A stretch of DNA of 64,000 nt from Vanessa cardui (GCF_905220365.1 NC_061130.1:2921501-2985500), one strand, 5' to 3'; numbered from the stretch's first letter, positions 20,951-32,538 are shown. Notes: generated by a model not told the origin, from the letters alone. Numbers and translations: made by a program.

Positions 20951-21458
20951 TAAAAGAGTTTTTTATATTTTTAAATGCTGAATTTTATTTGACATTAAGA
21001 GTTATTCAAAAATAGAACACTCGACGATTCCTGGTATTGGTTCTGTACACGTAGTGCATAGTCATTCGACTCACGGAATCCGATAATAGAGAGTTGTTAG
21101 TTAAATCAAACGCAGTGGCGGCATCTCATCAATCCATTCTGATGTGTAAATGCTCAATCTGCGTCTATTATATGGATGCATAGTGCACATACTTCTTGTC
21201 GGATTTCATCTTATATGTTGGTCTCGTATAATTCATTGGATTCGAAATATAATTATTCTCTCGTTTTATAAAATTTTTATCAGACTTTTTGAAGTTTTTA
21301 TGTGAATGTGGATTATTGATTAAAATATTTCTGAAGTAATATTTCAGCCAAGCTATGCGTCGCCAGTTCGTTTTATAGGATTGAACTTGGAACTGACGAC
21401 TCACCAATCGCGGTATTGCATGAATTTAATAATTTATATTAAATATTAATATTTAAAA
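20951..21458. other. Stretch without recognised elements
   Basis: A 79-codon minus frame (21168-21407) shows no family features. Confidence 0.4.
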
Positions 21459-21649
21459 TAATATTGAACAACAACACATACTTTACTCTGATCCCAATGT
21501 AAGTAGCTAAGTCAACATAACCCAGACCTAAGACAATATAGAAAAGTAATGAACTTTTTCTATATCGACTCGGTCGGGATTTGAACCCGGGACCCCTGAG
21601 TGGCGTTCCCATAAAAACCGGGATAAACACTACTCGACCACGTAGGTCG
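21459..21649 (-). mobile_element. SINE-A copy, internally shortened
   Basis: The B-box region GATTTGAACCCGGG and the A-box side TACTCGACCACGTAGG are present on the minus strand. Part of the body (the GTACCACAAACACC side) is deleted. Confidence 0.8.
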
Positions 21650-21854
21650 AAAAATATATTTAATGCCATAACAAATAATAATAATAAAATTGAAATCTGT
21701 CGCTACAAAATTTCTCGTATACGCGTATGTATTATATTATCACGTATATATAGAAATGATCTTTGTACCATTTATATTGTTGTTCACCGGCTGACTTCAC
21801 CGCAGCGTTCAAAATCAAAATAATCCTATTAGCAACGCCGTCTGGATCAATAAT

Positions 21855-21957
21855 ACCCAGCAATCCTTACTGTGTTCCAGTTTGAAGGGTAAAGTGAACC
21901 AGTCTGAGGGACCCATGGGACTTAACATCTTAGATTCCAAGGTGACTTATGTGGTGT
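21855..21957 (+). mobile_element. Repeat C fragment
   Basis: GTTCCAGTTTGAAGGGTAAA, GTGAACCAGTCTGAGGG and TTAACATCTTAGATTCCAAG. It runs directly into Helitron D. Confidence 0.6.
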
Positions 21958-22187
21958 GGTGGTAAAGTATAAAACAAAGTCGCTTACCGCTGTATGTTCC
22001 TATGTATGTTAAGATCCCTAAAATTGCACAAAGGATTTTGATGGGATTTATTTTAATAGATAGATTGATTCAAGAGGTTTATATGTGTAATACATGCACA
22101 GTATAGTAGAGAAACACTAATAATTTCAGTGTTTTTAAAAGTGATGTCGTAAATAAACACACATTTCGCATTTAAAATAGATTAATA

Positions 22188-22214
22188 TGGCGCTTTACAG
22201 CACGTAAAGCGCCA
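22188..22214. repeat. 11-bp perfect inverted repeat at the insertion junction
   Basis: TGGCGCTTTAC (22188-22198) and GTAAAGCGCCA (22204-22214) with loop AGCAC. It spans the Helitron/SINE junction, so it is probably a junction coincidence. Confidence 0.85.
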
Positions 22215-22311
22215 AGCGTGGTGGAATATGTTCCAAAACCTTTTCCTCAAAGGGAGAGGAGGCCTTTAGCTCAGCAGTGGGAATTTACAGGCTGTTCTTG
22301 TTGTTGTTGTT
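22207..22311 (+). mobile_element. 5'-truncated SINE-B nested in Helitron D
   Basis: Starts within the body (AGCGTGGTGGAATATGTTCC) and ends in a GTTGTTG tail. It is flanked by TTACAGCACGTAA (22194-22206) and TTACAGCATGTAA (22312-22324), a 13-bp target duplication with one difference. Confidence 0.8.
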
Positions 22312-22420
22312 GTTACAGCATGTAATTGAAACAGATTTAAAATCAGGACATAGCGGCTTATATAATCTAGTATATTTATTATAAGCATTGCAAACGTGCG
22401 ACGCCAGGGCTTGTCGCTAG

Positions 22421-23120
22421 TTAAATCATAAGCAAAATAATCTTTTATAGCATTTAACCGCCATGGCATATTAATGTTTGGCATAATTCATATTATCATA
22501 ATACCGTCATTCAGTAATGCTTCTGTTTGTTGTGTTTCAGTGCCAATTAGCGGCTAGTGTAAGCAAGTAGTATTTAGTTACGTATTCAATAATGTGTATT
22601 TTTAAATAAAATATTTAATGCTACATAATAAATATTAAAACTATTGGTTATGCACAAATGAATTTACATTTCGTGTCGCCATATATAACAATATATTGTT
22701 GCCTGAAGTTATTAAATAGATTTAGTATCGAGAAGAAAGACAAAAGACTATCGCATTCGTATTTTTTAAAAAAAACAATTTCAATTAATTTATTTTTTAT
22801 AATTGTCTATTGTCCGTCTATGATATTTGGAACTGAGATGTTATCTTCCTTGAGCCTGATGATACAGACTCAATCGGACTTTAAATATAAATATTTGACG
22901 GTAAAATAGTCTATGATTAAGTAAAACCTGTCCAGCCTTTGTTCAAAGGATTATCAAGTATATACAGGAATGTCAACGAGGAATGTCTTCCTTAATCCTT
23001 ATCCTATATATCCTTATATAATCTTTAAATCTTAGCGTACAATGCAGAAATATCGACTACAATTTTCAATCCATAAAGTATGATATGATAATATAAAATA
23101 AATTAAAATTATCAATCTAT
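22421..23120. other. AT-rich stretch with a possible repeat C relic
   Basis: At 22820-22912, GGAACTGAGATGTTATCTTC, CTTGAGCCTG and TTTGACGGTAAAATAG follow the order of minus-strand repeat C but are strongly diverged. The rest is unrecognised. Confidence 0.35.
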
Positions 23121-23124
23121 GCAA

Positions 23125-23288
23125 ATAATATAAATTTGAAAGTAACTGTTTGTTACTTTTTAACGGCAAAATAACTGAATCCAATTTGATGAAAAATATC
23201 CTGGACTCTCCTTTCCCGCATAGCCTTCCTGTACCCAATACCGGTGACAAGTCTCTAAACGTAAGCGAAGCTGTGGGACGACAGCTAG
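23125..23288 (+). mobile_element. Non-autonomous Helitron E
   Basis: GAAAGTAACTGTTTGTTAC near the start, AATCCAATTTGATGAAAAAT, then GTAAGCGAAGCTGTGGGACG and CTAG (23285-23288) followed by T. The 5' TC end is not clear. The E family is also at 39262 and 55556. Confidence 0.7.
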
Positions 23289-23667
23289 TGTATAAAAAAG
23301 ACAGCTTCGTTCCAATGCCACAAGACAACTCTCGTTTTCTTATTATCATTTTAATTCACGCAAGACTTTTTATTTTACGTTTTTCATGTTCGTTACTTAA
23401 CAGAACAAAATGGATGATAAAAATCATAAAATTGAAAAGGTTCTTTTTTTTAATCTTCGTTACCGTCGAACATCTGAGGCCTCTGATTGTAAGTAATTAT
23501 CTTCGCACATAGATTTGACAGTTTAAAATTCGTCCTTGTTTATTATTGAGGACCTCATTTTACAGGGGTGTACGTCATCATTTATCAGACTGACAATAAA
23601 ACACAACGTAAGTAACGTTCGATAGGTTGTCAGTGGTGAGACGTCTGTTGTAAACCGTGTATTTTCA

Positions 23668-23947
23668 AGCCGAGATGGTGATAATTGTGGGTTCAAACCC
23701 AGGCAAGCACCACTGAATATTCATGTGCTTAATTTGTGTTTATAGTTCATCTTGTGCTCAGCGGTAAAGGAAAACATCCTGAGGAAACCTGCATGTGTCT
23801 AATCTCATCTAAATTCTGCCACATGTGTATTTCACCAACCCGCATTGGAACAGTGTGGTGATATGACCTCTTCTCCTCAAAGGGAGAGGAGGCCTTAGCC
23901 GAGCAGTGGAAGGAAGGAATGGGAAATTTACAGGCTGTTGTTGTTGT
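23668..23947 (+). mobile_element. SINE-B copy
   Basis: The A-box region CCGAGATGG is followed by a short deletion. B box GGTTCAAACCC, the body and GGCTGTTGTTGTTGTTA tail are intact. The 3' part contains a small GGAAGGAAT duplication. Confidence 0.85.
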
Positions 23948-24164
23948 TATGTATTTCGTTACATAAGGTTTGTGTGTCTCACAGTGTGTGTTCGTTTGTT
24001 TAGAGATGCACTTGGTCTCTTAGTCGTGAAACAGCGACAGTGGCATGTGTACTGACTAAATTGGTAATGTCTATATACATATAAATGAACAATATATAAT
24101 TACACTATTATTATAATATATTATGATATATAATATACATTATTATATATCATTTAAAGTCAAC

Positions 24165-24300
24165 CTGCAACTATCCAACCGACGTGTAAGGGTCTCTTCC
24201 TCTTCATGGAGTTACAATGTTTTCCAGTAGGTATGCAGCACTAATGTGGGTTGAAAGATACACGAGGCGGAATGTCCTTACGATGTTTTCCGAAATATAA
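24165..24300 (-). mobile_element. SINE-B relative, strongly diverged
   Basis: Minus-strand order matches SINE-B: CTCTTCCTCTTCATGGAG, GTGGGTTGAAAGATACAC and CTTACGATGTTTTCC. It is probably an old or sister subfamily copy. Confidence 0.45.
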
Positions 24301-24950
24301 ATAAAGAATCATTGGTTCTATCTTTGGTATGAACCCGCTCCTTTGTCAAATGATTCTAAAACGTGATACGCCTTTGTCACTCTATTTTAGTTCCTCCCAT
24401 ATACAATAGCAAGTAGTTTGTAGTACTACTTATTATAACTATCGCAAACTGCTCGACAATTATTCTCCCAACTCCAAACTATTGTTAGACTTTGAAACAA
24501 TCCTATACCTCTCTTTGAAGAGGCATTTATATATACATATATCATATATATATCTCATATATGTATCTGTGTTGTATAGTCATTTATTATACTCTACAAG
24601 TATGTGGAGAAAATATCATGTTAAATTATAATCGTCATGTAGAAAACAAAGCATGTAAAATCATTTAGAAATAGCAGAGTGGGCTCTTAATATGATTCAA
24701 TGAATATAATATTCATTTCTGACTAAATTAATGTTGAATAAATTGTCATTACGTGTGTGATGTAATATAATTACTGTTGAATTGTTATGGTGATGTTCAC
24801 ATAAGTTAAACAGATAATAATCACAATATACAATGTATATTTCAAACACGTACAATTCTGCCAAATATCTCAAATCGCATGTATAAATATTCATACATAA
24901 ATATTATAGTTTCCGTTTAAAAAATGATATTTTTCTAATAACGATACAGT
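24301..24950. other. AT-rich stretch, nothing recognised
   Basis: TA-rich runs near 24100-24150 and 24530-24560. No gene or known repeat. Confidence 0.4.
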
Positions 24951-24954
24951 GTAA

Positions 24955-24995
24955 CCGACTTCAAAAAAGGAGGTTCTTGAATACCGTACCACGCA
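24955..24995 (+). mobile_element. MITE G terminus
   Basis: AACCGACTTCAAAAAAGGAGG, the terminal motif of the G group, without its other end nearby. Confidence 0.5.
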
Positions 24996-25307
24996 TTTAT
25001 TTGGAACTTTAACTTACCACCTTAAACGTTGTTAATTTGTTTATGATACAAAAGTTGGACTACAAGTTTCGACGACAAATTTTGATATTAAAATTAAAAC
25101 AAAATAACGCTTGTTGTTATAAATGTTGATACTAAAATTAACGTTGTTGCTCATAGTAAACGTACAATTTACTCTTACTATGAGTAACAATCGATTTTTA
25201 TATATAACTTTTAATTAATATATATTAACTATGTGTAAATACAATATATTACAATAATTTATTACGATTCCTATGTAATTTTATTTTGTATACAATAAAA
25301 TCCATAC

Positions 25308-25740
25308 AAAATATACCGACTTCCAAAAGGAGGAGGTTATCAATTCGTCTGTATTTTTTTTATGTTTGTTACCTTATAACTTTTCACTAGGTGGACCGAT
25401 TTTGATATTTTTTTTTTGTTTGAAAGGTAGTGCTTCCCGTGGGGTCCCATTTTTTTTTTATTTTTTTCCGATGATGGTATCCATATGAAAACGACATAAG
25501 TCTTAAATTTGCATTATGTATATGCGCGACAAATAGGTGAATAACTGAAAATCACGTTAATGAATTTTGATAATTCTTTTTTTATTATAAAATATATACT
25601 TCAAGGGTAATTTGGTGAAAGTTTGGTAAGGTTCTGAGCACAGGATCCATGACAAAGTAACGGAACTGAAGGGAACGGAACAATTCTGAGGAGCACGTTA
25701 GCGATACTCAGTCGAATCTTTTATTTATAGGTTATTTGGA
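25308..25740 (+). mobile_element. MITE G variant, terminus and interior
   Basis: ACCGACTTCCAAAAGGAGGA, GGTTATCAATTCGTCTGTAT, ATAACTTTTCACTAGGTGGA and GGTTCTGAGCACAGGATCC. This interior differs from the foldback G copies but shares the CCGACTTC terminus. No transposase frame. Confidence 0.5.
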
Positions 25741-25806
25741 TATTTGAGTCAACTTCCGTAATGTGGTTATGTTTATGTAATTATCATAGTCGAATATTTT
25801 AATCAA

Positions 25807-26060
25807 CTAGCTACCCACCCCGGCTTCGCACGGGTGCAATACTGATACCAAAAAATACTACAGAATTTGTTTATTTACGACATCACATCGCAAACTTCTA
25901 AAATTATCAGTGTTTCTTTACTATATTGTTCATGTATTATATACACAAACCTTCCCCTTGAATCACACTATCTTTTGAAAAAAAACCGCATCAAAATCCG
26001 TTGCGTAGATTTAAAGATATAGGAACAGAGAAAGCGACTTTGTTTTATACTATGTAGTGA
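25807..26060 (-). mobile_element. Non-autonomous Helitron D, both ends present
   Basis: On the minus strand it starts A|TCACTACATAGTATAAAAC (right, ending 26060), passes through TCAAAATCCG-type sequence, and ends with GCACCCGTGCGAAGCCGGGG, then CTAG|T (left, CTAG complement at 25807-25810). The 254-bp length is typical of a deletion derivative with no coding capacity. This is the reference D copy here. Confidence 0.9.
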
Positions 26061-26399
26061 TGGAACACCTATACGGCTCGCAGTTAGGGTGCGATATGGG
26101 GCAGAATTTCTTACTATCTTTAATCAAATTTTGTGTATGTGATGTGATGTCATATGATGTACGAAATATAGTTGGTCTTTTTCAAAGTTTTTTTGCTTAG
26201 TTCGATTACAGCTCTTTCGAGCGATCCTTGTAGTTTACGCCGCGTGACGTATTAAATCCGCATTTTCGAAAGTCTATTTTTGCTTTATTCGCAAGTTTCC
26301 TTTGAAATTGTCCTCGAAGTAGTTACTGACTCATTTAAACGGAACGCTTAATCTATCCATATTAAAAAAAAATAGTTAGTCAACATCAGCTTCACTTAA

Positions 26400-26760
26400 A
26401 ATCAAAAAATAAATAAAAATTTTAACAAAAAGAAAAACCGACTTCAAACAAAACACTATTTTAAAACAAATGAATATGCACGAAAAAGTAATAAAAATAA
26501 TTGCGTATTCAACATATTTTTTAGAGTCTTCCTAAGTTAAATAAAATGAAAAATATTAGACTACTTAAAAGTCGATTAACGATTATATCATGTATCAGCC
26601 AATAAAACCCTACAGTATATCTATCAAAAAACAATACGAGAATACTTTAACAAATATGTTTTTTACAAATTACCTTTTATACAATAATATACTGGATCAA
26701 TCAAGGGGCTCGTATCGCTTCTTTCTTTTGATTGTTGGGGCAATTTTTATTTATTATTGG
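26400..26760 (+). mobile_element. MITE G, left arm and centre
   Basis: AAAAACCGACTTCAAACAAA at the border, then ATTGCGTATTCAACATATTT, GACTACTTAAAAGTCGATTA, AACAATACGAGAATACTTTA and TCGTATCGCTTCTTTCTTTT. The centre is inverted relative to the copy at 48645. Confidence 0.65.
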
Positions 26761-26795
26761 TCGACTTGACTGTACTAGTTGTACACGCACACGTT

Positions 26796-26880
26796 AAAAA
26801 AAGTGCATCAAAATCTGTTGCGTGATTTTAAAGATCTAAGCATACATAGGGACACATACAGCGGTAAGTGACTTTTGTTA
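26796..26880 (-). mobile_element. Helitron D fragment
   Basis: TGCATCAAAATCTGTTGCGT, TTTTAAAGATCTAAGCATAC and ATAGGGACACATACAGCGG. Neither terminus is present. Confidence 0.65.
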
Positions 26881-28485
26881 ATATATTCGGTTAATATATA
26901 TTAAATTACAGGTTTATAGATTAAATTATAAATATCATGTCTTAGTGCTATAATTGATCCCAATAATTATTAGTTTGCAGTTCACAACAATTATCTATTT
27001 AGGGCTGGATTAAGTGGACCGTGTCTAAATAGTCGTTAAGCTTGAATATCGTTTAATGCCTATCATTCTGTCCTCATATTATTTAAACTATTATTAAGTT
27101 ACGCTAAGCTGTTTTAGATGGTGTATTATAGGGTATAAAATCTGGATACAAAGGATGCTTATTTTAGTGCGAGCAAATTTGCATATTAAAATCGAATATA
27201 GCTTAGCTGAAACATAAGTATTATACATATTATAGTTTAAACTTATTATGTTTTCTAAAAATATACTGATAAGGGATAATATGCAATATTTCATATTGAT
27301 TAGTTAAGTCGTGACACAAAACTTCTATGATAATTTTCGCCTTTAAAACACTAGTTAAGATTGCATATATTTTTTGATTATATAAAAAAAACGCACATGT
27401 TATTTTTAATCAACAAAGAAGGTTATACACGTGAAAAAAAAGAAATAAAACATTGAAATTAAAACCCTTAATAGGTTGTACCAATATAAAATTAATACTC
27501 CCTGAAACATGGCTGAAAATGTATTTAGAATAACATGATATTGATTCATATTATTATAATGAATTTCAAGCGATACGTTCAAAATTAAATTGGTAACTTT
27601 TAATCATTCAATAAAAACATTATCTCCATAAACGTTGTTTACAATCGATGACACTACAGAACATCCAGGCATATAATCCCTGCCTGGATTAAGGGACACG
27701 CCCTCAGGGGGCACAATTTATAAATATTGTAATGAACATTATTTTGTTTTGAGTAAATAAGTAAACAAAATTAAAAAAGCCCCAAACACAATATACACTT
27801 CACTGTATTATCGTGTATTGTTTGCCCTGACCCGATTATTCTTTCCGGCTGGTACACACCTTGATACTATAAGGGGCTTAATTGCGATGAATGCGAGCCG
27901 AGCCTTAATCTGACAGAGGACGGCATAAATTGGAATAACATGACTCGTACATGGAGCATTGGGCCTTAGAATAGGTGAATATTCATTAGTGATACTATGT
28001 GAGGTGTACGTTCAAAGTTAGGAGGTGACCTGCTTTAAATACGTTGCCTGAAACAAAGAGGTCACGAAAAATATGTTCGGATAAACTGTTTTTTTTTATC
28101 TGTATATCCATCGGACTCAAAATATGTTTCATTTATGAATATTTTTTATAATTCCATTGTCGTAATTTTCTACGTAAAATGAATAAAATTCTAAATGAAT
28201 AAAAAATAATTACTATGCAAATTAAATTATTATATTTTCATACATATAAAATAAATTAAATCATAGCGGTAGAGGACGATTTCAGAATTATAACACTAAT
28301 TTCAAGCAATGTTGTCTTTTTTAAAGTTTTATTTTTGATCCATTTAACCTAAACAAGTACCATGGAGTTTTTATATGTTTAATGTTATTAAAAGAAGAAG
28401 ACTATATATCGTTAAAGGATCAACCTCAACGTAGCCCGGCTAGTACGGTTTATTTTCTATTTATATAAAATATTTATTTTTGGAA
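26881..28485. other. 1.6-kb stretch without recognised genes
   Basis: A 9-bp inverted repeat ATCCAGGCA / TGCCTGGAT (27663-27671, 27681-27689) is present. The part 27780-28060 is less AT-rich and not repeated in this window, so it could be unique host sequence, but no coding potential is evident. Confidence 0.4.
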
Positions 28486-28487
28486 AA

Positions 28488-28743
28488 CGCGTGCATCTTA
28501 ACCGATGATTACAGGTTCAAACCCAGGCAAGCACCACTGAATATTCATGTGCTTAATTTATGTTTATAATTCATCTCAAGCTCCTGCGTGTGTCCATTTT
28601 CGTAAAAATTCTGCCACATCTCCAACCAACCAACCCGCATTAGAACAGCGTGGTGGATTATGTTCTAAACCCCTCAAAGGGATAAGAGACCTTAGGCCAG
28701 CAGTGGGATATTTGCAGGCTGCTGTTGTTGTGGTTGTTGTTGT
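28488..28743 (+). mobile_element. SINE-B copy, start truncated
   Basis: Begins at ACGCGTGCATCTTAACCGAT, has B box GGTTCAAACCC and ends in GCTGCTGTTGTTGTGGTTG. The A box is missing and the body carries a deletion in the GTGAGGAAACC region. Confidence 0.8.
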
Positions 28744-29144
28744 ATACTTGCATATACTTTTAGAAAAAAAATCTTTAATTTTATTTATTTATTTATAATA
28801 AGGTGACATTAAAAATAACCTTTTATTATTACTATCATACTGTAAAGAATAAACAATTGAACACACAAAACATTTGTATTGTCTCCTGCATGCATAATGC
28901 TAGCTAAATTTCTGCTCAGTCAGTTGGAGGAGACCTGTGAACAACGGTTGCAAGATTTGAAGATAAACAAAAGCTCGTAGGCCAGAGACGTTGAGTAGTT
29001 TTTTATCTTAGACCTAAACAATGTATAAAACCTATAACCTAAACGATCCTATTATCAAATGTATTCATTCTTATTTACATTAACAGTAAACCATTTAAAA
29101 TTAAATAATATAATTCAATATAAACTATGTTACCTTAAACAGCA
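28744..29144. other. Stretch between SINE-B copies
   Basis: Nothing recognised. Confidence 0.4.
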
Positions 29145-29452
29145 GAGCTGAGATGGCCCAATGGTTTGAGTGGCATCTTAACGGTTGATAACGGGTTCAA
29201 ACAAGACATTCATCACTGAATTATCATGTGCTTAATTTGTGTTTATAATTCATCTAGTGCTCGGTGGTGAAGGAAAACATCGTGAGGAAACCTACATCTG
29301 AATAATTTCAACGAAATTCTAAAACATGTGAGTCTACCAACCAGCACAAGAGCAGTGAGGTAGAAGATGATACTAATATTCTATCTTTTTATCGGATAAG
29401 AGGCCTTAGCCCAGCCGTTGGCAATTTACAGGCTAAACAACAACATCGTCAA
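29145..29452 (+). mobile_element. SINE-B copy, diverged
   Basis: GAGCTGAGATGGCCCAATGG (A box), GGGTTCAAACAAG (B box altered), the body, then GCCTTAGCCCAGCCG and an altered tail AACAACAACA. Confidence 0.8.
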
Positions 29453-29885
29453 AAATATCGGAATAGGAAAGTTGACAGTTTACATCTAGTTTGAATAGAT
29501 GGACTGACAAAATCTATCGTCAAATAACTTGTGTTTAAATGAATAATATTTGTCAAATTTGTACTTACTCATGTTTGAATACGAATTGCAGTAAATACTC
29601 AAATCTAGCGCTCCATTTTAAAGCACTTTAGCAGTTGGCGCGTGCTTAACAATTTAATAGAAGTGTGTGGACGACCTCTCGAGTGTTGCACGTAGATTAC
29701 TGGCGAGGCTGTTGGTATGAGCTAAAGCGACGACATCCATTTCCCCCTAAGTGATGTTAACCAAGGTAGACAGATATTAGATACGATTACTCAATTTTAT
29801 GTTTATTGCACTTAGTACTTTTAGATTCTGAAGTTAAATAGAGAAATAACTGAAATAGAAAGATTATCAAGAAATTTCACGTTCG
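29453..29885. other. Stretch without recognised elements
   Basis: Nothing recognised; moderate GC at 29620-29740. Confidence 0.4.
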
Positions 29886-29889
29886 AGGT

Positions 29890-30115
29890 TTTTGGTAATG
29901 CTATGATTTGGGTACCACCGACTTTCAGATATTCAAGACAGTAATACTTATCATTGGTGTATTCGAGTTTGAACGGTGAGTGAGCCCGTGTAAATACAGG
30001 CATAATATACATCTTAGTTCCTAAATTTGTGACGCATTGTCAAACTAAGGAATGGTTTTTTACAGTGCGAAATTCTATATGTGGCAATGAACGCTTGGCA
30101 TATTAGCCAAACTAT
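29890..30115 (+). mobile_element. Repeat C, diverged
   Basis: GGTACCACCGACTTTCAGAT, GAGTTTGAACGGTGAGTGAG, ACATCTTAGTTCCTAAATTT and CTTGGCATATTAGCC in the plus-strand order of C. Confidence 0.65.
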
Positions 30116-30565
30116 TTAAAAAAATAATAACAAAATAACTTGAAGATATATAACCAACTTATCTAGCTGTGAATGGTTATTTTTCAGATAAGGAAACCTT
30201 CCTGTTCATGAAAATTGTAATAGTATAAATACGTTGCTATCTGAATTCTATTAGGAAATCTTCAATCAAAATCAAAGTGTCATTCAAGTCATTTTTTTGG
30301 CAAGATAAATGTTCGCAGTATACCCGATCCCAGGGGAAGAACCCAAGAGGTTTATGGCTTCGCTTGGCTTTACGGAGCTCTCCTCAGAGACAGGAGTAAT
30401 TGAAACTGGAACACAGCAAATCAAAATATTTATATTCAGCGATAAATGATAATTTTATCGTTTATTTTATTACCTACATTTATGTCGGAAAGGAGCAAGT
30501 AATTAATTCTCTGGTTAATTCTGTGTAGAATCTATATTTCGAAGCGCTGCTATATATTTATATAA
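30116..30565. other. Stretch without recognised elements
   Basis: The part 30300-30430 (GATCCCAGGGGAAGAACCC, GGCTTTACGGAGCTCTCC) is GC-richer and may be LINE-derived, without proof. Confidence 0.3.
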
Positions 30566-30567
30566 CA

Positions 30568-30780
30568 AACCAGTCTTGGCTTCGCACGAGTGGAATGAGA
30601 GTCGACATAAAACATTTATATCGTAATAAATATAACTCTTGGTTTACGGGGCGCCAGTAAAGCTTACAATACGACATCTTCAACGTCGTCATATTTCAGC
30701 CAATTTACGCAGAACCTAATGAATTATACACCTTAACTTCGCTCAAGAATTGCTCCAACCATAGCTGAAAATCTGTTTGG
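30568..30780 (-). mobile_element. Helitron-like remnant
   Basis: CTTGGCTTCGCACGAGTGGA matches the 3' region of Helitrons D and K on the minus strand. The rest of the body is unlike D. The border bases are degraded. Confidence 0.4.
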
Positions 30781-30854
30781 TAATCTGAATTTATTCATTC
30801 ACTCTCACAAACAGTCATAGCGGGAGGAGTTTGTTTACTACATATATTATATAC

Positions 30855-30912
30855 TTTATTTTTATGTAACAGGTTAGCAGACTGGCAAATGGATCACCTC
30901 TTATAATCACCA
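30855..30912 (-). mobile_element. Repeat C tail fragment
   Basis: GGTTAGCAGACTGGCAAATG then CACCT and ATCACCACC follow the C tail region with many changes. Confidence 0.35.
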
Positions 30913-31041
30913 CCGCACGTAAACTGTTACTAGCCTCACATTTTATGTAAATATTAATAAAATAATAAATAAGTTTAAAATAAAATAAAAAATAAAATAA
31001 AATACAAAATGTATGCAATAAAATAGTATATCACTAAAACA

Positions 31042-31267
31042 TGTCACGAGTCATCCTGGATCGCGCTAGTGAAGTTGTCAACTGAATCCTCATATAATAT
31101 GTCATAGGCGGTAAGCAACGGCAGCTCGTTTCTGAATCGCGCAAGCGTTGTGTTCGCGGGAAGGTATATAAGGGTGAATAAAGTCGTTTCACCTTGCAAC
31201 GGTTGTTATACTCAGTGTAATCCCGTAGTTTAAGTGGCTTTTATTGGATGCGTGTCGAACATAAACA
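31042..31267 (+). mobile_element. Possible solo LTR of an LTR retrotransposon
   Basis: Starts TGTCACGAGTC and ends CGAACATAAACA, a TG...CA frame of 226 bp. Inside are a TATA-like GGTATATAAGGG and, about 10 bases later, GAATAAAG. The next bases, TTGGCGCTGTTTTGG, begin like a tRNA primer-binding site. No gag, pol or second LTR is nearby; repeat C starts at about 31283. Only one copy is in the window, so the borders are unproven. Confidence 0.4.
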
Positions 31268-31282
31268 TTGGCGCTGTTTTGG

Positions 31283-31421
31283 AAATATTCATTATCCCTT
31301 ACTTTGCCAAGGTGCAACCAATATTGGTAACTATGATGTTATGTCCCTTGTTCCTGTAGCTAAACTGGCTCATTGGCCCTTAAACTGCAACACAGCAATA
31401 CCAACTATTTTATAAGTTCTA
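31283..31421 (-). mobile_element. Repeat C fragment
   Basis: ACCAATATTGGTAACTATGA, TGTTATGTCCCTTGTTCC, AAACTGGCTCATTGGCCC. A SINE-A fragment follows directly. Confidence 0.7.
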
Positions 31422-31575
31422 TTTCCGGTCGAGTCGATGTAGAAAAAGTTCATTGGTGTTCGGTTGTCTTGAGTCTGGGTGTTTGTGGTACCTTCTTAAC
31501 TTCTGATTTTCCAGAACACAAGTTGTTTAGCTACTTACATTGGGAGCAGAGTAATGTATGACGTCCAATATTTAT
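31422..31575 (+). mobile_element. SINE-A, head missing
   Basis: Starts at TTTCCGGTCGAGTCGATG, after the B box, and keeps the body and ATATTTATTTATTATT tail. Confidence 0.8.
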
Positions 31576-31980
31576 TTATTATTCTTTCTATTCGATACAA
31601 AGATCACACCCAAAACAAATAACAACCACACTGAATTTCGATGGACAAAAACTCGTAAAAAGCTTCCTTAATTTAGGTTCATATGAATTATTCTCATCGT
31701 TTCGTTTCGTCCCCACAATACAAGCTTATTAATCGCGTTGATTTACGTTATTGGCAATGAATTGTGAGGGTAACTCTTGTCATTCCTATGTAACCCTAAT
31801 AAATAATTATACCCTTATTTGCAGAGTTCTAAGCCAGTTATGAAAGGACAATGGCCACGGTCGTCATTAATAACGTAGCATAACAACGCGTCATGTTCAT
31901 TAATTATTGTCTCGATTTCAAAAACAATTTTTTAATAATCCGAACTAATTAAAAATATATTGAAATAGCTCGTTTTTTGT
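31576..31980. other. Stretch without recognised elements
   Basis: Nothing recognised. Confidence 0.4.
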
Positions 31981-31983
31981 TTG

Positions 31984-32180
31984 ATGACCTCTCTCCGAGG
32001 TCCTGGGTTCGATTCCCGGCTGAGTCAATTTAGAAAAAGTTCATGACTTTTCTATGTTGTCTTAGGTCTGGGTGTTTGTGGCACCGTCGTAACTTCTGAT
32101 TTTCCATAACACAAGTGCTTTAGCTACTTACATTGGGATCAGAGTAATGTATGTGACGATGTCCAATATTTATATTTTAT
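31984..32180 (+). mobile_element. SINE-A with A box deleted
   Basis: GATGACCTC joins directly to TCTCCGAGGTCC, removing the A box. B box GGTTCGATTCC, body and ATATTTATATTTT tail remain. Confidence 0.85.
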
Positions 32181-32308
32181 ATTTATGAAATCGTTTGTTT
32201 TTTGTTTTATTATTGCAAAGCTGTCTCAAGGCTATCTGGAGACTTGAAAAGTTTTTAACTCTCTATTAACTGTGTACTCTGTGGACTAAGAAAGCAGTTT
32301 ATCCATAA

Positions 32309-32538
32309 CTAGTGACTCGCCCCGGGTTGCATTGATGCAGTGATATAACATCACCGTACAAACTTCTAAAATTATCAGTGTTTCTTTACTAAATTTCGTG
32401 TATTATGAAAACCTTTATATCGAATCACTCTATGTATAAAAAAAAAACGGCATCATAATCCGTTGCATAGTTTTAAAGATTTAAGTATACATAGGAATAT
32501 AGGGACAGAAAAAGCGACTGTTTTATACTATGATGTGA
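32309..32538 (-). mobile_element. Non-autonomous Helitron D
   Basis: CTAG at 32309-32312 on the 3' side with GTGACTCGCCCCGGG; AAACTTCTAAAATTATCAGT in the body; right border GATGTGA. Both ends are recognisable though the 3' hairpin is altered. Confidence 0.8.

Larger units (their letters stand above)
21958..22420 (+). mobile_element. Helitron D interrupted by a SINE-B fragment
   Basis: The 5' side begins AGTATAAAACAAAGTCGC and continues through GTTCCTATGTATG, GATTTTGATGGGATT and GATGTCGTAAATAAAC. The 3' side ends in GTGCGACGCCAGGGC, GTCG and CTAG at 22417-22420 followed by T. The first TCACTAC bases are eroded. A SINE-B 3' fragment with its own target duplication lies inside. Confidence 0.75.

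Noticed and set aside
22188..22214. 11-bp hairpin as a functional terminator
   Set aside because: It spans the SINE-B/Helitron D junction created by insertion and the target duplication, so it is probably incidental.
23150..23512. 120-codon plus frame
   Set aside because: Its first third is Helitron E sequence and the rest has no recognisable domain.
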